A DNA stretch of 10,101 nucleotides from Bacillota bacterium. GTDB lineage: Bacteria > Bacillota > Clostridia > Lachnospirales > WQUN01. The DNA lies in assembly GCA_009782085.1 (NCBI GenBank), contig WQUN01000189.1, positions 1 through 10,101 of the forward strand. The letters run 5' to 3'. Each line of letters starts with the position of its first letter. Position 1 is the stretch's first letter. The notes under the pieces were generated by a model, which saw only the letters and a list, made by a program, of their open reading frames with translations, made no database searches and was not told the origin of the DNA. Shown piece by piece: positions 5,783 to 10,101 of the stretch. Both the position numbers and the translations under genes were made by a program.

Positions 5783-5801
5783 GGGCGGCGTTCCGCCGTC
5801 C
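5783..5801 (+). promoter_or_regulatory. GC-rich hairpin between rpsG and fusA
   Basis: GGGCGGCG (5783-5790) and CGCCGTCC (5794-5801) form an 8-bp stem with one G-T pair and a 3-base TTC loop. GTTATTTT follows, then the fusA ribosome binding site at 5810-5814. It may be a weak terminator/attenuator or an mRNA stability element; the T tract is imperfect. Confidence 0.35.
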
Positions 5802-5821
5802 GTTATTTTGGAGGAATAACA

Positions 5822-7909
<2,088 letters not shown>

Positions 7910-7912
<3 letters not shown>

Positions 7913-7927
7913 CAAGCCGCCTTGTCA
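7910..7927 (+). promoter_or_regulatory. Hairpin overlapping the fusA stop codon
   Basis: TGACAAG (7910-7916) and CTTGTCA (7921-7927) form a perfect 7-bp stem with a CCGC loop. The left arm includes the fusA TGA stop and the right arm is the outer end of dispersed repeat copy C. There is no T tract directly after it. It might protect the fusA mRNA end or end transcription together with the repeat; its role is unknown. Confidence 0.4.
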
Positions 7928-7950
7928 TCCTGAGCGAAGCGAAGGATCTT
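7919..7950 (+). repeat. Dispersed short repeat, copy C, just after fusA
   Basis: The 32 bases match copy B (1964-1995, opposite strand) at 31 positions and contain a core, GTCATCCTGAGCGAAGCG, shared in part with copy A in truA. It begins seven bases after the fusA stop. Its arms ATCCT and AGGAT could form a 5-bp stem with a long loop, followed by CTTTTAAT, which could act as a weak terminator. Confidence 0.85.
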
Positions 7951-7985
7951 TTAATCATTGACACAATTCACAGGGGGGAATTGCC

Positions 7986-10101
7986 ATGGATTTCCCGATG
8001 AATTTCATATCCGCGATCCGGGACCTCCCCGGCCCGGGGCGCCTCGCGCCCGCGCCGTACCTCCGCCGGAGCTTTGCTTTGGAGGAGAAGCCGGCCGGCG
8101 CCGAGATCGTCGTCTGCGGGCTGGGGTTCTACGAGCTCTACGTAAACGGCGAACGGATCACCAAGGGCAGGCTCTCGCCGTATATATCCAACCCGGACGA
8201 CATCGTCTATTACGACGTTTACGACGCGGCGGCGTTTTTAACGCCCGGCGAGAACGTGATCGGCCTGTGGCTGGGCAACGGCTTCGCGAACCATCCGTTC
8301 AACTCCTGGTGGGATTTCGAGAAGGCCCGGTTCAACGCCCCGCCGAAGGCCGCGCTGCGGCTGACGGTCCGCTTCGGCGGCAAGGAGGACTTCGTGGCTG
8401 AAACGGGCGAGGACTTCCTCTCGCACGATTCGCCCGTCTGGTACGACTACTACCGCCACGGGGAATATTACGACGCGAGAAAAGAGATAAAAGGCTGGAG
8501 CAAACCCGGCTTTGACGCTTCCGGCTGGAAAAGCGCCGTCAGGGCGGAGCTTCCCAGGGGGGAGGCCCGCGTCTGCGAGGCCGCGCCGATCGCCGTGACA
8601 GAGGAGCTTGCCCCGGTTTCCGTGACGGAGACCCCGGACGGCTGGCTCTACGACTTCGGGCGGAACTGCGCCGGCGTCTGCCGGCTTAAAGTCAGCGGGC
8701 GTCCCGGCCAGGAGATCGGGCTTTTTCACGGCGAACACCTGATAGACGGCCGGCTGGACATGAAAAACATCAACAACAACAACGATATGTGGCAGAAGGA
8801 CATTTATATCTGCGCCGGCGGCGGGGAGGAGGTCTACACCCCGACGTTCGTCTACCACGGCTTCCGGTACGTCCTGGCGAAGGGGTTGGACGCGGACCAG
8901 GCCGTTCCCGGCGCGCTGACCTACCTGGTGATGAGCTCCGGCCTGAAGGAGCGCGGCGGCTTTACTTGCTCCGACGAGACGGTCAACACGCTCCAGGCGC
9001 TGACGCGCCGCTCGACGCTGGCGAACTTCTTCCACTTCCCGACGGACTGCCCCCAGCGGGAGAAAAACGGCTGGACGGCCGACGCCGCGCTTTCGGCGGA
9101 GCACGCCCTGCTGAACCTGAACCCGGAGAAGAACTACGAAGAGTGGCTACGGAACATCCGGAAGGCGATGGACGAGCGGGGCGCTCTGCCCGGGATCGTG
9201 CCGACCGGCGGTTGGGGCTTCGAATGGGGCAACGGCCCGGCCTGGGACTGCGTGCTGACCTGGCTGCCGTACTATGTGTACGTCTACCGCGGCGACAAGG
9301 CCGTTCTGAGGGAAAACGCCCACGCTATACTGCGGTATCTCGAGTATCTGGCCGTTTCGATACGCGGCGACGGGCTTATAGAGCTGGGCCTGGGGGACTG
9401 GTGCCCCGCCGGGAGAGGCGCCGCCGACTACAAATCGCCGGTCTGCTTCACGGACACCGTCGTGTCGATGGACATCGCCCGCAAGGCGGAATACATCTAC
9501 GGCGAGCTCGGCGCGGGCTATGAGCCGCATCGGGATTTTGCCCGCCGCCTGAAGGAAAAACTCCGCAAAGCAGCGCGGGAGCGCCTGATAGACTTCGGGA
9601 CGATGACCGCCATGGGCAACTGCCAGACCTCCCAGGCCATGGCCGTGTCCTCCGGCCTTTTCACCGAGGCCGAGAGGCCGGAGGCCGTGAGGCGTCTCCT
9701 GGAGATAATCGCGCGGGACGGCTCGTTCCTGGACGTGGGCGTGCTGGGCGCGCGGGTGCTGTTCCATGTGCTGGCGGAGGCCGGACACGTAGACCTGGCG
9801 CTGGAGATGATAACGCGGCCGGAGTTCCCGTCCTACGGATGGTGGGTCAGATCCGGCGCGGCGAGCCTTTGGGAGGAGTTCAAGCTGGACACTGTGAACG
9901 TCGCGTCGCTTAACCACCACTTCTGGGGCGACGTCAGCCACTTCTTCATCCGTCAGCTGGCCGGGATCAACTACAACCCGAGGGGCCGTTGCGGAGAGGC
10001 GGACATCGTCCCGAGGTTCGCCAAAGCCCTGGACTTCGCCGAAGGCTTCCACATCGCCCCGGAGGGGGAGATCAAAACGCGCTGGGAGCGGAAGGACGGG
10101 G
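7986..10101 (+). CDS. Alpha-L-rhamnosidase, glycoside hydrolase family 78 (partial, runs off the right edge)
   Basis: The frame is open from ATG 7986 to the window end: 705 codons without a stop. AGGGGGG at 7972-7978 gives a ribosome binding site. The N-terminal part (about 25-200) is a beta domain with FYELYVNGERITKGRLSPY and VIGLWLGNGF, typical of GH78. The (alpha/alpha)6 catalytic domain carries TDCPQREKNGWTADA, placing Asp354, Glu359 and Asp366 at the same spacing as Asp567, Glu572 and Asp579 of Bacillus RhaB; Glu359 is the likely acid. SLWEEF places the probable base at Glu630. The last visible residues enter the C-terminal beta domain, so perhaps 40-80 residues are missing. No signal peptide is seen, so it probably acts in the cytoplasm on imported rhamnosides. 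It follows fusA by 73 bases; the sequence shows no clear promoter of its own. Confidence 0.92.
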   Translation, partial: MDFPMNFISAIRDLPGPGRLAPAPYLRRSFALEEKPAGAEIVVCGLGFYELYVNGERITKGRLSPYISNPDDIVYYDVYDAAAFLTPGENVIGLWLGNGFANHPFNSWWDFEKARFNAPPKAALRLTVRFGGKEDFVAETGEDFLSHDSPVWYDYYRHGEYYDARKEIKGWSKPGFDASGWKSAVRAELPRGEARVCEAAPIAVTEELAPVSVTETPDGWLYDFGRNCAGVCRLKVSGRPGQEIGLFHGEHLIDGRLDMKNINNNNDMWQKDIYICAGGGEEVYTPTFVYHGFRYVLAKGLDADQAVPGALTYLVMSSGLKERGGFTCSDETVNTLQALTRRSTLANFFHFPTDCPQREKNGWTADAALSAEHALLNLNPEKNYEEWLRNIRKAMDERGALPGIVPTGGWGFEWGNGPAWDCVLTWLPYYVYVYRGDKAVLRENAHAILRYLEYLAVSIRGDGLIELGLGDWCPAGRGAADYKSPVCFTDTVVSMDIARKAEYIYGELGAGYEPHRDFARRLKEKLRKAARERLIDFGTMTAMGNCQTSQAMAVSSGLFTEAERPEAVRRLLEIIARDGSFLDVGVLGARVLFHVLAEAGHVDLALEMITRPEFPSYGWWVRSGAASLWEEFKLDTVNVASLNHHFWGDVSHFFIRQLAGINYNPRGRCGEADIVPRFAKALDFAEGFHIAPEGEIKTRWERKDG

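Noticed and set aside
7958..8401. A plus-strand open frame starting just after fusA in a different frame from the rhamnosidase
   Set aside because: It runs out within the rhamnosidase N-terminal domain; the rhamnosidase frame has the better ribosome binding site and clear homology.
9147..10052. A 301-codon open frame antisense to the rhamnosidase
   Set aside because: It is the complement of conserved GH78 catalytic motifs and shows no ribosome binding site or recognisable domain.

Overview
The window looks like a chromosomal segment from a GC-rich member of the Clostridia (Firmicutes). The long 137-residue form of ribosomal protein S12, strong GGAGG ribosome binding sites before nearly every gene, consensus sigma-A promoters and the mixture of housekeeping and sugar-hydrolase genes all fit this. 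The species cannot be named from the sequence alone, and a gut or other anaerobic habitat is inference.

Layout: (1) 1-1959, plus strand: the 3' end of an ABC exporter ATPase, then truA (tRNA pseudouridine synthase, overlapping by one base), then a GmhA-like SIS-domain sugar-phosphate isomerase. (2) 2035-4554, minus strand: an S41 C-terminal processing protease, a DeoR-family regulator and a GNAT acetyltransferase. Transcription runs from the acetyltransferase (overlapping the regulator by 13 bases) towards the protease. (3) 4555-4706: a divergent promoter region with back-to-back -35 boxes and a 13-bp palindrome. (4) 4707-7912, plus strand: a str operon core, rpsL-rpsG-fusA, with hairpins in both intergenic gaps. 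(5) 7986 to the right edge: a GH78 alpha-L-rhamnosidase, cut off near its C-terminus. No stretch longer than about 175 bases lacks a gene.

The translation genes (truA, rpsL, rpsG, fusA) act together in tRNA modification and ribosome function. The str cluster is flanked by accessory genes on both sides: no rpoBC is visible upstream and no tuf directly downstream.

The most notable features outside the ordinary genes are three. First, a dispersed short repeat occurs in three copies: two lie a few bases after stop codons (gmhA-like gene and fusA), and a third is read in frame inside truA, within a stretch of protein that other TruA proteins lack. A second extra stretch in TruA coincides with a perfect 8-bp inverted repeat, so this truA seems to have absorbed two short palindromic insertions without losing its frame. 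Second, S12 carries arginine at the position equivalent to Lys88 of E. coli and M. tuberculosis, where K88R is a known streptomycin-resistance substitution. Third, a clean palindrome covers the -10 box of the acetyltransferase-regulator transcript and could be the regulator's own operator. I saw no sign of a new defence system, mobile island or CRISPR array.
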